From Thuidium tamariscinum (Eukaryota; Streptophyta; Bryopsida; Hypnales; Thuidiaceae), in the NCBI GenBank assembly GCA_947034885.2, contig OZ019759.1:15564501-15628500 (forward strand): a DNA stretch of 64,000 nt, in the 5' to 3' direction. The notes under the pieces were generated by a model, which saw only the letters and a list, made by a program, of their open reading frames with translations, ran no database searches and was not told the origin of the DNA. The first letter of the stretch is position 1; each line of letters starts with the position of its first letter. This document shows positions 13,401 through 26,353 of the stretch, piece after piece. Position numbers and translations under genes: made by a program.

Positions 13401-14378
13401 TATCCTGAGATACCTACTGGTTGTCGAATGGAGTGGCATTATTGGGGTACCGGCCATGGAAAAGGCCCACACGATGGTGCAGGAGCAGTCTTGAAGAGGG
13501 CCTTGCAAAAAGAGCAATTGAAGCCTTCAATTTGTGGAACCCTGAATAATGATGAAGATGTTGTTGTGTTTTTGAACACATCAATGAACCTTGACCATGC
13601 AGCATATTGGCAAGCACGACCTCATATCAAGCGGAATTTTTGGTTGATAAAATCATCAGATATTGGAAGGAATCAAGGATTCAATTGCAGGACCATTTCT
13701 GGCTCAAGAAGGCAACATTCGGTACGATCGGTTAGTTCTTCAAACAACACCTTGCTACAAATATGAGAATTGTCTTGCTTCTGTGCACATTGTGTTCATA
13801 GTTCACCTGAACCTTGTCCACGCGATTCTCATGTTTCACCTTGGAATCTTATAACATTGCAGCCTTGCAATGCTCATGATTCACTATGTGACCGCACTAA
13901 TGAAAGCACAGAAGTTGGTGGAAATGGAGATGAACTCGTAGCTGATCTCGAAGTAGGTGACAACTTTGTAGTTCGTGCTAGTGCAAATAACACAGAGAAT
14001 GTGGGTTTTTATATTCTACAATGCATACAAACACTACATACTACCACTAGTGATCAAGGCCCTGATGATTGGGGCTTCTCCATAGAAAGTGGTGATGACA
14101 TTGTTGTCGGACGTTACTACAAACAGTCAGGTCGGAGTCCTAGATCATACACTTTAGTTATAGACAAAGGGCCTGCTTTCATTTATTCCCACCTAGTTAG
14201 GGTCTCAAAATTCTCCATGCTGCTTGCTAAACACAAGCAAAGGGGGGGAATACCAGCTTACAACCTCAGTTCTACTACTTTAGAGCAAATTAAAAGTGTC
14301 CTTATAGGAGATGAGGAGACTGATGAGGACCAATCAGAGGATGATGATTCTGTACGTGAAGAATCAGATGAGGAATAG
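10446..14378 (+). pseudogene. DDE-like transposase gene, two exons, one premature TGA
   Basis: Exon 1 is 10446-11213 (768 bp, Arg/Lys-rich N-terminus, then a helix-turn-helix-like stretch reading SARGIARCLGINEKSVRRGF). A phase-0 intron, 11214-12368 (CAG/gt...ag), joins it to exon 2, 12369-14378 (670 codons). Exon 2 has a Cys-rich segment (FNSCCCKCH and CLCACSDIC), then three acidic blocks in DDE order: LIDFAENYSFKG, VWSDGCASQFKG and GHGKGPHDGAGAVLKRA. The frame is interrupted once, by TGA at 13764-13766 between LLQI and ELSCFCAHC, and then continues to TAG at 14376. The tail is a C-terminal domain (VGDNFVVRASANNTENVGF..., GRYYKQ) ending in an acidic patch. I recall GHGKGxxDG proteins as repeat-associated in animals and plants but cannot assign a named superfamily. 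No terminal repeats were found. Confidence 0.7.
11740..12125. repeat. 27-bp minisatellite inside the transposase intron
   Basis: About 14 imperfect units of a 27-bp sequence related to 'aaggaagtcctaaaaatgat' plus 'aaattcc'. Because 27 is divisible by three the tract is open on both strands, giving 9-residue repeats (KEVLKMINS on plus). It lies wholly inside the intron 11214-12368, so these ORFs are by-products and not proteins. Confidence 0.8.
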
Positions 14379-16161
14379 AAGCTCCTATTGTTCTACTATT
14401 TGAGAGTATTCTTTGGGAATTGAAGTTCATTTGTTTTGAAGATTATATCATGAAATTAACACAGGGTTGTTGCTAGACTGATGAATCATGGAGTTGTGCT
14501 TTTGGTTCAAAATATTTCTAAATTTGGACCATTCTTAGTAGAAGTCTTAAGTTCTTTTAGATATGATTTAATGTACTTAGAATGTCCAAATAGTGCTACT
14601 ATTACTTACTCATGAATTTGGGGCAAATTCTGACCATTATGGAATAGTCATTTGAGTTTATCCGTAATCTCCTTTACAAATTTTACAGATGCATGGAGCC
14701 TCAGTAGGGCATCTTAAACTTAGCAATTGTAGCACGAAAGTTCATGTATGTATACAGGGAGGAGTATGTAATACCAATTAGTCTTTGGAATCCATGCAGA
14801 TAGAGATCTTGTGTTGCTTGGAGTTGGCTCTTGGTAGAATTCATTCTCTATTTTAGATCCTACTAGGATACTATTAATACCCTAAAATGATGTAAGAGCC
14901 ACAAAGGGTCATAACAGTCATGTGCAAAAATTGAATCTATCCTTAACGGTGTGTGATCATGTATATAATTTGAATAGGTCAAAAAATATCATTTATAAGA
15001 CTGTAAATCCTAATAACTCCTGAACCGCTCAAATCCTAAACAATTCTTATAATTTCTGGAATGATGAGACGACTTTAAGAATGGAAAATCTCTGCTGCTA
15101 ATCAACAGCAATGGGCCTACCCTGTACACTTAACCAATTTCAAAGCTCTGTCATAATCGACTGGTCCTTTCTCACCTCTTGCAAGAAATGCAAGAGTGTA
15201 AGCAAAAGCCCATATTCCAAACAATGTATGCTACCTTCGTGATTCTCTCATATTGATACAAAATAATCGAGCCCTTAAATGAAGACTTAGGGTTACTCAA
15301 GCGCCACTAGGATAGCTGGCCATCGTAGCCTCGCCATGGGGTTGTATCTGCACCACCAACACAACACAGAGCAAATCTCAAATCAGAAATTGATCTGCAA
15401 TATCGACTGATTAATAGCTAGGCTAACGCAGGGCACAACCAGCATCAGCACACTCAATAAGTACACTATAAGCTGAATAATTACACCATAATTCAATGGC
15501 AGAAACGAGGGTGGACTCAATTCGTGGTTGGGTGGTGGTTCTGCAAGTTACCTCTGCAATCGCCACCGCATGTTTTCGCGGGGGTGAGTGGCAGCGGCGA
15601 CGTGAGCATCGGTAGATCGCAAGGCGTCCATAGCTGGCTAGCTTCTATTGAATCTGGTGCAGCAGCTTCGATTCAGACAAAAGAATAATGCAATGCAAGG
15701 CCTGATTCAAAACAACCTTCTGGAGTACCGGTAAGCAAAAATCTGAGTAATCTGAGTAAACCCAAAAAAAATCTGAGTAATCTGAGTACACCCAAAACCT
15801 TCTAGAGTACCGATAAGCAAAAATCTAAATAAACCCAAACCTCCTTTGCCAAGTCCATCGACTAAGCTTAGACAACACCATCCAACAATGCAAATCTTTG
15901 CAAAATCTCCTTTCCAAATTGATATGAACTGGTTTGATCCCCCGGGTGTTGAATATATCAGTTACAAAAACCAGGGGACCAAAATTTTCAAAAATCCAAA
16001 CCTTTGCCATTCAAAACCCTGCAATCTTTGGATAGTAAATTGCACATACTATTGTAGTAAAGTACTTACAGTTGAAGTTCTTAAAAGAAATGTAAGTGAA
16101 AAACTTGAACATATGTACCATAGTTACACAGATATTGTCTGGAAATGACTGCAACAGGGAT
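14379..16161. other. Spacer with short direct repeat
   Basis: No gene recognised. At 15717-15842 the phrase 'gagtaccggtaagcaaaaat', followed by 'ctgagtaa' words and 'acccaaa', is present twice with changes, about 70 bp apart. This is a small local duplication. Confidence 0.4.
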
Positions 16162-17594
16162 TCAAGGCTGGCGGTGTAACCCTAAACCTAGACTGAACTT
16201 CGAAAGAACATTTGAATTTCTGCGGGAATGGGACCGTATATTTTCAGCCGGAGAGCTAGATGTGTCAACCGCCTCACACTTTACGGGTGGAGGCCGTTTC
16301 TTCTTAGGGGGAGAAGTCTTTGCAACTTCTTCACAACCCAGGAGCTTACCCACTCGCCGCTTCTGAGCACCGGGGGTAACTTTCAGTATTGTATCCATCA
16401 TCATGTCTTTGAATTTATCTTCCAATAAAGCGTATGCCATTTTTGACACACATTTTACGAATTCATCTTCTTGCTTCTTCTGTGCAGCCTTCTGCTGCTC
16501 CAACAGTTGTTGCTCTTGTATCCGAAGGTTCTCTTTTCTTTCCGCTTCCTCCTCAATCTTATTCTCCTCAATCTTTTTATCCAAATGATCCAGCCAAAAC
16601 TTGGTTTTCAACTGGACACAAACTTTCCTCCACTTGTACATGACAATGTGCGGTAGAACATCCAGATTACCATGTCTGGTAAAAAAATCAATCTTCTTGA
16701 GAATCTGGAGCATTGCCTTTGGAGGAATGGTGATTGACATGTCAATCTCAGGAGTGGTTGAAGGAACCTCTACAGACTTGACATGAGTATCTTCCAATAG
16801 GTCAACATGGGAGGGACCAACCTCTATGAAGTTCTTCACAACTTCGTTAAATACAGCTCCACTTGATGAACCCAGGACTAAAGAAGTGTGATCTGCACAT
16901 GGTTCTTTACCTTTGCACGTTCGAGAGGCCATGAGCTTCTGGTTATTGAATTCCTCAAACCGCTTCATGTCATTGTCCACCTACCAAGATAAGCAGAACA
17001 ACATATTAAGATTGACTATGACTCTATGACAATACCCAAAAACATGATCAATGGAATTCAAGGCCAAATACAACCGTAGACTGCAATTAGTGTTTTGGGT
17101 TGTACCTGCTCTGTACCCAGAGATCTGTGGCATGCGGCAAGGAGCCCATCAAAGTTGTTTTTGGGAATGTTCTCAGCATTTGCCCACAATCGGTGAGGAA
17201 CAAAGGTCTTTTTACCCCAATGGCAGGTAACGACTGCAAATGCTGCCCAGTTAATTTTGAAATTCCGTTTCACTTGTGCAAATACACCTCATGCAAAAGT
17301 GCAAGACACATCATGATTGGGAGAGTCATCACATTGATGTACTTTTCTGAAGAGGTCAGCAATGAAAACTCTGAAGTCTTCATTAGGGTGGCATCGAAAC
17401 TTGAAGCCATTGTGGCTCACCCTGCCTCCAAAGAAAACATCACACTCCTGCACAGTTGCATGAATTTCATGCAAAGACCTGGTCAAGTATTCACCTCCGC
17501 AGCGATGGGGATGGGTGCTCCGCAAAACAATACCCTCCCCTAGTAGGCCAACAACATCGCGAAACCACTCAAAAGTGCCTTGTTTGTCAGACAT
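16162..17594 (-). pseudogene. Two-exon gene of unknown family (FFG/NWAAF type), broken by TGA
   Basis: Start ATG at 17594. Exon 1 runs 17594-17106 (489 bp). A 125-bp phase-0 intron (donor CAG/gtacaa, acceptor ttggtag) leads to exon 2, 16980-16162 (819 bp, ending TGA). Total length is 436 codons. One in-frame TGA lies at 17291-17289, inside a block reading CTFA-stop-GVFAQVKRNFKINWAAF. The split gene at 50 kb has a similar block, TFCRGVVGQCKGLKLNWAAY, so the lost residue was probably Arg (CGA to TGA). Exon 2 contains a long Lys/Glu/Gln-rich coiled coil (about residues 285-340) and a basic PPKKKRPPP patch that could be a nuclear signal. I do not recognise a named domain. Apart from the stop, frame and splice sites are sound, so the inactivation looks recent. 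Confidence 0.65.
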
Positions 17595-20500
17595 CTGGCC
17601 CAAAATGCAACAAATTAAAAATGCAGACATTTCCAATGAAAGGTATAAATTCGAAATTCGTGCCTAAACCACAAACTGCCTAAAAGCATTAGAGAATAAA
17701 AATATCCTAAAACCACAGTGCAACAAGCGCATACATGTACTCAATCTTTAGGAAATAGTCCATGGATATAATAAACCCTACACACCAAACAGAATAGAAC
17801 TTCGAACCATAAACTACATGAATTCCAGTGAATAATGCAAATTGGAAAATGAGGCCCACCTGCCCTGCTTACAAAACGAGGCAAATAAATTCGCTGAATC
17901 ACCCCTGTCAATTTTGAAGCTATTTCAAAATGAAAACACACATCGTTATGAAATCCCTAAAACCCAAAACCGTACCCCATCAATTTATGAAAACTAGTGA
18001 ACAAAAGCGCAATTGTATAACTAAGAAGCTTAAAAGAGTGCCTGAAGACGTGAAGCAAGACTTGCACACTGTAAAATTCAATATCACTATATAGGCTTCA
18101 TGTCCGAGGTAGGAGCATCTTAATAACCTATAATAAACCCTGCCATTCCCGAAATGCTCATCATCAGGGGACTAAAGCAACAGCGGAAGAGTCTGGCGAA
18201 ATTAGCAAACTCCGGAGTGGATATTGGACGTTCAGTAGTGCTAGAATTTGGAAACATAGAGACAGGTTGGAGAGGCAAAGGTTAGGGGAGGGTCAGGGAC
18301 AGTTACCTTATGCGTAGTAACGAAATTCGTGACCCCCCATTCAACGCAGCAAACAACCTCCAGACGTCACCCTCCTTCACTCCAGCCGAAATGACGACTC
18401 AAGTCAGAATTCTGCAGGACCCTTCAAGTAAGGTATCATGTATTCATCTTGTTCAATCCGACTTCCAACAACAGTATCATTTGGACTCGATCCTCAGAAC
18501 TGATCAAGGGCCTTTTTCGCCAAACAATTTTTGGACACAAAACTGCACCATGCTATTTGAAATGGGGACATCGGACCCACGGATCACATAGTTTTGCTTC
18601 AATTAACTTCGATCAAAAGTTTAAAAGAAGTTGGCAAAAGAAAATTGGACTGGCAGTGTAACGCATGGCACAGAGTAACTCGTCGTTCTTGGAATCTCCC
18701 AGATCATATGAAACAGAAAATATTCGAGGAAAGATATCATTTGACAGCACCTTTCAGTGCAACTCTAGGTTGAAAGTCTGTTGTAGAAAAACTTCGGAAC
18801 ACGGAACATAAATCAGTCATGTTCAGAACATTATCAAGTCTGGCAATGTTTAATATACAGCAGAGACCCCAAATAGGGATTCGCTTAATTACAGAGCATA
18901 CAATGAGGTCACTTCTTCTCAGACCGAATCATTTCAACATCAGCTTGAACATTTCCGCCATGGACTGTACATGCGACACCTGGTTTGTACCCAACTACGA
19001 ACTTGTTATTTTGTCATCGAGTGGTAGGGACAGTAACGGAAGAGCCAAAGTAGTTTACAATGGAAGCTGCCGTAATCAAATAAGGTCTTGCGCAAGTGTT
19101 TCAAAAAAAAAACTCACCTGCTTGTATGGTAGCTTTTCGTCTTCGAGCACCCTAAACCAAGAGAAGAAGCTGGCTTTGAAAATTTTGTGATTGCCGCAAA
19201 CTTGGGCAAAACATCACCTGATTCTTCAGACTATTTGAAACCTGAAGCACATAAGCCCGTTGAGCCTCACAAGAGCTTTGTGATAAAAGAACAGGAGACT
19301 GAACAAACGCATGTGATGAACTCCAGCAAAGACGGAGGCTAGTCCCACCATGTAGGCGATCAGTACAATCGGCAAGAAGAAGCTCTGTGTAACATTATTA
19401 CCTGCACAATATATATTCCACGACCGACTTTCATTAAAATGGCAGACAACACTGGCATGGGATCAATACTCAAGCAGTGCTTCCTCAAAAAACTAGGGCA
19501 GTTTCAGATTTAACGTAGTAAAGGACGATTGCACAAAACATTACCCAAACCACCAAAAACTTCTATATACCCTTTTTCAGCACAAACAGGGCGAGTCCCA
19601 TTACTTTCGATCGACGGGTGCTAAGATCTGGACTCCCCCCACACAACTACATCAGTGGCGACATGCGGTATTTGAATCAGTTGTCAGCCTTTAAAAAAAA
19701 TTCCTTACGCCTTCAATCAGAACCCTAAGAAAATACGGAGGTATCGGTACTTGCCCAGCGGAGTAGGGAAATGGCAAATTCTATCGACCAGAGTCGGTGA
19801 ATTCGGCAATTCACAAATCGGGAACATTGAGTTGCAAAGGAGAAGAGAAGAGAAACATGAAGGAACGGAATTCTTACTGTCCGAGGCTAATGTGGAGGCT
19901 CACCTCGAAGAATCGGAAGAGCCTGACGTTGCTGCGTTGAACATCTACTTTTCTCCGTGAGCGCTCACAATAATTTTCAAGAGCCAAAATCTTTTTCCAA
20001 AACTGCAGAAATGGTGGCCACAATTCCCTCACAAGCACAAGAATATGTAGGCGCAAATGCGTCCGCGAAGTGCGTCCATGCCCAATTCGCCGCAGAAGCT
20101 CAAGGAAACGAAATTGGGAGAGACGGTTCCTTCGAAAATTCCCCATGAAGGCCACAGAACGATACGGAGCGAGGTAATGAATTCTCCTCACAAAATCTGT
20201 CCCCTCAGTCTTCATGACACGCACATAATAATCCGTCGACTTAAGACTGAATTGACACAGTTGTACCTTGAAACACAGAATTAATAGAAGTTCATTATAA
20301 GAACTCAAGCACCCCCCTAAACCCTTACCCTAACCAGCTAGAAGTGCACATCCTCCAGGCACGAAGAGAAATGCCCACAAAACTAGAACAACGTCGGAAG
20401 TATGTGTTCCTGCAAACAGAAAGAGAAATGCCCGATGAAGGACTACACAGTTGCTGGAAGTTGGGAAGCCTAAACCCTAAAAAACTGAAACCGCATGCCG

Positions 20501-21378
20501 GTTGGTTCAAATTAAATGTAGAAGGAATTTCAACCAATTCATGTGTCACACAAAGAAAATGACCTAGTTCATGTATAAAATGACAAGATAATTAGCCAAT
20601 TTAAATTTACCACCAAAGGAAAATGACCACTTCCACTAGATGAAAAAACGTATGAATTGTTCAAATTCAAGGCTTGATTACATGTACTCTTCACCAACCG
20701 ACTTTTGATTGAAATTTTCTAAATATTTCCCAAACATTGATCCAATCTACCTTTCCTAGGAAAAATTGAAAGATCTAGTCAACTCTAATAGAAGATAAGT
20801 TGGCTAAGGTGGAGGCACCAATTACCAATTTCACCCAATAATCCTAAACCAACTTGTAGGGATGTTGTATTCCCAATCAAAGTGAGATCATATTTTCAAC
20901 CAAATATTCAAGATTTTATTTCTAAAAATACTTATACATGTACAAACAAAAACCTTGTCAAAATTTTAGACTACTACAAAATTCTAAAGCTCAGAATGTA
21001 TATTCTCACATTTCCAAATATCTTTTCTAAATTCTGTTCATAACTTTTTGTTGGAAGCTTGAAATCACAAACAAATTTTTTGTTGATGAAGTTTAGCTTC
21101 ATTTCCCAACTTTTCATAGTACAAATTTTTTGAAAAAATTATTCTACTGTGCCAAAATGAAGTTTGAAATTCTGCATTGAAAACAATTCTTGCATTTTGA
21201 CAATGAGTGGTTGAACTCTCATCTTCAATTATCCCATAGTATTTGAGGATTTATAATGGGCAATGGATTTCATTATATAAAGAAGACCTATCTACCATTC
21301 TATGTCAACGAAGTACAAAAAAATTGTCTATATTTAAATCAAAATGTATGCATTCTTATTAGCTTAACTCTAATTGAA

Positions 21379-21453
21379 TGAAAAAAGTAAAAGTGTGTTG
21401 AGGTGTGCTTGAGGTCACCTCAAGCACACCTCAACACACTTTTACTTTTTTCA
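21379..21453. repeat. Near-perfect 75-bp palindrome (hairpin)
   Basis: The left arm 21379-21415 and right arm 21417-21453 are exact reverse complements over 37 bases around a single central base (c at 21416). The centre reads gcttgaggt-c-acctcaagc. The phrase 'taactctaattgaat' occurs just before the left arm (21365-21379) and again after the right arm (from about 21474), so the palindrome sits between short direct repeats. A transcript from either strand would fold into a 37-bp stem with a one-base loop. That is too tight a loop for a usual microRNA precursor. Confidence 0.9.
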
Positions 21454-24402
21454 ATTTTTTTTCCTTTCAATTCTAACTCTAATTGAATAAAAAAAAGTTC
21501 AATAATCTTCCTTGCGGCTTTCGACACCCTGATAAGTATGCCCAGATCAATTGTTTTGTCTTTTACTTTGTTCTATAAGCAATTCCTAGCTTTCATTGAT
21601 GGGATTTTGTCACCCTATCCATAGGGTGCGTGGAAGTCTTTTGTTGTTCGGTGGTAACCAACCCTCTTTTGTGAACTTTTTAACCTTTTAACCTCTAGAG
21701 AAGTGTAAGGTAGCTATGACTTCAAATTTCGAGAAGCATTGTTTTTCTACATTAATCTGTCTTTTCGACTGAAAAACTCTTCTCCATCATATTCATACAC
21801 TTTTTCATCCAAATTTGGAAACTTCATCCACATTTTAAAGGGAACTGAAAAAATTTGTCGTAAAAAGAATATTACTTTAATTTGGGAAAAAAAAGCATTT
21901 AGTTTGAAATGGTGCAATCTCTGCCCATGGTATGCAAAATGGACTAGTTGTTACTATGTTTGCAAAATTGTGACTTACAATATGTATGATAAATTCACAA
22001 TAAATGTGAACCACAGTATCTAAATCAATGAATGCGAAGGGCTTGTTTTGATCTTCTTGAAATTTTCTCTAAATTGAAGAAAATGCCAATATTTAGATAA
22101 GCTGTAGCAATTTCTTCCTACACCCTACAAATACAAATAAGACATCTCGGGGAGATTACTCGCGATTTTTCGAAAACTACGTGAGTTAAAAGATAGGGTC
22201 TATTTAATTCAAAGGGGATAAATTTTATATATATGTAGAACTACTATAGGGTTCTTGAAATGTCACATACCCTATTATATATAAATTAGGCTATGTATAA
22301 GCATCATTTAGTAGGAATTTTTATTAATAAATTAGCCTTTACAAATAGGATTCATATAAAAAGTTTGCAGTACAATGAGTATAGATGTAAACAAACTTTT
22401 TTAATTGAATGATAAAACTTACACAATTTAGTAAATCTAAGGATGTTTTTCAGGAGATTTGTTGTTATCTTCAAATAATTCTAGCCTATATATACAAATC
22501 TTTCCTTGAGTATACCAATTATGTAAGAGCATGTAAGAATCTATTCTTCCAAGACAAAAGAATTGAGCTGTAAATTTACAATGAAGTTGTATTATGGAGA
22601 TTTGTGTTCACACAAAGTACCCATTAAGATATTGGTGTGAAGTGTGCAACATTTGCATGGAATCTTTTCTATACTTTGACACTACAAACTCTAAATTTGC
22701 CTCAACTACTTGAACATATACTTGTAAATGTTTAGAATCATCTTCTTTTTACTAGTGTTTAATAAACACTCTTTTATTTTTTGATTCTAAATTCAAAACC
22801 ATTGTAAATGCATATGTAAAAATAAAATATATAGTCTCTATATTAAAATAGAGGTCATATTTTTGGGTTAATCTACAATATTTTTAGAGTGTCAATTTCT
22901 TATGTTGTTCATATTATATTACTAGTATTGGTATTTTTCTTAGTTTTAGTATTATAATTATATTTAATGTTTCTATTATGTTTATTATTCACCATATTAG
23001 GTTGTTCAAAATACATGGCATAGAATTTAGAATATTTAAAACTATTATTGCATTTTACATTTTTATTTGTCATTTGAAATTGTACTACAATACAAGTAGT
23101 GCATATATTAAAAAAATAGTGTATATGTAAGACACTACTTTTATAGTGTGTTGTAAATGGATATGAAAAAATTAGACATATAAATTTTGTATATAAGATA
23201 GCCTAACTATAAAAACCAAATGATTGAATTTATATGTAAAAATATCGTCATTTTATTATAAAAATAAAGATAAATAGCCCTATGTTAAATACCCTCTTAA
23301 CTCAGGTGTATGCTTAAAATTACAAGGAGTGATCTCCCTGGGTAAGACATATTGAAGATTGTGCAAAAAAAAAAGATGTCACTTAAAGAATGTAAGATTA
23401 TATTTTTTGACCACTAAGACCCTAAAACTATAGAAGTGATATGAAATCTTTCAAATTTCTTCGTGAACACAAAATCTAAAAAGGTATTAACACAAGAAAT
23501 AAGAGGTTTGAGGGCATAACATGTCTAAATTCAATTGATTTATGGCTTTTCAAATTCTACTCTATAATTTTGGTTAATGCCTACTGTATGAATGTTTTTC
23601 ATGAACATTTACTGTACTTGAGGCTCATATTCAAGAGCTCTAAACACTATAGAAAGTAATGATTGCAATGGCACCCTTACAAAAAAACTTTAGTAAGTGA
23701 ATCACTATCATTCATTTCATAAAAATCACAATTTTGACTTTGAAAGTAGACTTCATAAAGAATTTTTCAAACATATAAGAATCCTACAATAGCTACTTTA
23801 GTAAGTGTCATTTAAGTTCAAAGTTATGCTGATTTTGGAGGTGGGAATTGAAAATAGTGAATACAATATAATTGAAATCTTAAATAGAATGCTCAACCCT
23901 GTTTTATTAGGTTTTTAGAGAATTGGCACAATGGCAATCACTTCAAATTCAATAACGCAATTCATTTGTTCATAAATTCATCTTTCTAACTTGAATGCAC
24001 TTTTCAATCTAATTCTAATACATTTTCATCTAACTTGGCAATTTCATATATGTTTGTTCTAGAGAGAAATTATGGGAAAAACATAAATTACATTTATTTG
24101 ATGGAAAATAGACATTTATTTTCAAATAGTACAATCAAATAACAAGTTTCCTAAAAGAAGAGCCCGAGAAACAATTTCATAAGCTTTGTAGCACTTTTCT
24201 TCAAGGTTTTTTACAAAGGACATTTGATTCTTCATTTCATCCAAAACTCGTATTTTAAAAGATGCTAGCAGGATATGGTATTTCATGTGTATAATAGTGA
24301 AATATGCATTGTTGCATGTCTTTCACTCACTACCCTAAACCCAAAAAAATAACAATAGTTAATTAATATACCAAAGGTTAAAATTTCCCAATGCCCTAAG
24401 AC

Positions 24403-24720
24403 ATGGGATAATTTTGTACCCAATGCAATTGTATATCTATATATTCATGTATCTATGTAGTCAAACATAATATGGTATATGATCCAAACACTTAGTTTGT
24501 ACCTTTCAAGAAGGTTGTTTTCTACCAAAAAAAGGGGGGGAAGGAAGGTGGAATAGTTAATTACCCTATCAAATATTAAGATTTGCCAAAGCTGCAAGGC
24601 ATGGGATAATTTTTGTACCCAATGCAATTGTATATTTGCATACTCATGTACCTATGTACTCATATATGGCATGGAATATGATCCAAACACCTAGTTTGTA
24701 TCTTTTAAAAAGGTTGTTTA
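24403..24720. repeat. Tandem duplication, period about 198 bp
   Basis: The segment starting 'atgggataatttt..gtacccaatgcaattgtatat' at 24403 recurs at 24601. It shares later words 'atatgatccaaacac' and 'tagtttgtacctttca' or close variants. Divergence is modest. Confidence 0.7.
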
Positions 24721-26353
24721 TTTTTAATATTGTTTCTTACTTTCAAATCTATCAAATATGTGTCCAACAATTTCATTCATGGTACCATTTGAAAGCCATT
24801 GGTGAGGATGAACCGTGGGCTTCATAGGTGACATTCCAACTCATTGTAAAGAAGTTATAGATTTTGAACTTATTTCTAGTTTAAACAATAAAAATATATA
24901 CTCAAACATTTATTTCAATTGTGACAAAGGCACAATTCACAATACATGACTTTAAAATAATTTGAGTTCTTATAGAAAAGAACTGTTGCAAATTCCATTC
25001 CACTTTAAAGATTTTAAAAGCAATTTAAAGAACTCATGTATTAAATGTGTGTAAAAAAAGCATATTATTAAAATTTAATTTTACTTCTTCATATACCTAA
25101 ACATCAAATTCCATTTCTTTTTTCAAAATTCCTTTTCAATGTTAATGATAATTATAAAATTGCTTAAAGTTGTATAAATGAATTCATGTGACAAATAGAA
25201 AATTAAATGACAAACAATGTGTTGTAATTGATGTAATGCTTCACCTCATATAAGAGAAATAAACTGGGTGAAGTTCAAATTTTTAAAACTTTTAAGATTA
25301 TAGTATTTTCATAGATTGAAATACAAAGTTTTTCAACAAGAATTACATAACTAGGGTGACATTTTTATAATATTTGACAATTATAACCAACAACATTTTT
25401 TAAAGAATCTTCATTGTCTATATGAACCTCTAGTGTTTGCAATATTCAATCATGAAAATAAAATAATCATATATATATTCATATAACAATGATAAAATCC
25501 CTTTCAATATATTTTAACTTACACCCTAATTGAATAGGATAGTACTTAGAACCTAAACCCTACACTTATATCATAATTTTTTCTTACCACACTAATTGAT
25601 ATAGAAATACTATATTTTTTTTTTACTTTTAATGAAGTTCTTTACAATTTCAATTATTAGCAATAACTATTACTCAAATTAAGGAAAATTTCTATAAACA
25701 TAAGTGGTGAAAGTATCGAATTTGTAGACATATTGATGACAATAGCAATGAATTTGTGACCAACAAACAAACTATAGATGTTGATGATGATCCATTGAAA
25801 TTCTTACATTTAGCTTCTATCAAATCTTAGGTAATGGAGTCCTTTAAGTCCCAAATTTATTTTTGTTTCTTACTAATTATTCCATACATCTCCAAAGACA
25901 ATTTCAATTATTCATATATTATTTTCATAACTTTTTCTTGAAGACTTCCATAGTGTAAGAATTCTAAGTTTTTCAAATAGATGGACTTCTTCCGCAAATT
26001 GAAACAAAATATTTCCAACATGAGAACTGTATTCGACCAATGTAGCACCATCACAACTTAGTGCAAATCACTGAATGCTTCTTTTCTCATTGACAAAAAA
26101 TTTACTATACTAAATGAGATTTTCTAAACTTCCACAATAATACACTCAACACATAGAATACACAATGTTAACAATATATAAACTTCATAGTAGAAAGGTA
26201 ATTATGTATTCAGGTTCTGGAATTCAATCTTTCAATTAAAAATGAATTGATCTATAATTTATATATTATATTCAATAGCATTACAGAAATTGTCACAAGC
26301 TGTCACAATCAACAATCTATGAAAGTAAAATGTAGTATATAAACAAAAGTAAT

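Larger units (their letters stand above)
17595..26353. other. Long A/T-rich region without recognisable gene
   Basis: No ORF here shows a known domain. The small ORFs between 18.3 and 20.6 kb are overlapping and uninformative. From 20.6 to 26.3 kb the sequence is strongly A/T-rich. Two structures stand out and are listed separately: the palindrome at 21.4 kb and a ~198-bp tandem duplication at 24.4 kb. Confidence 0.55.
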
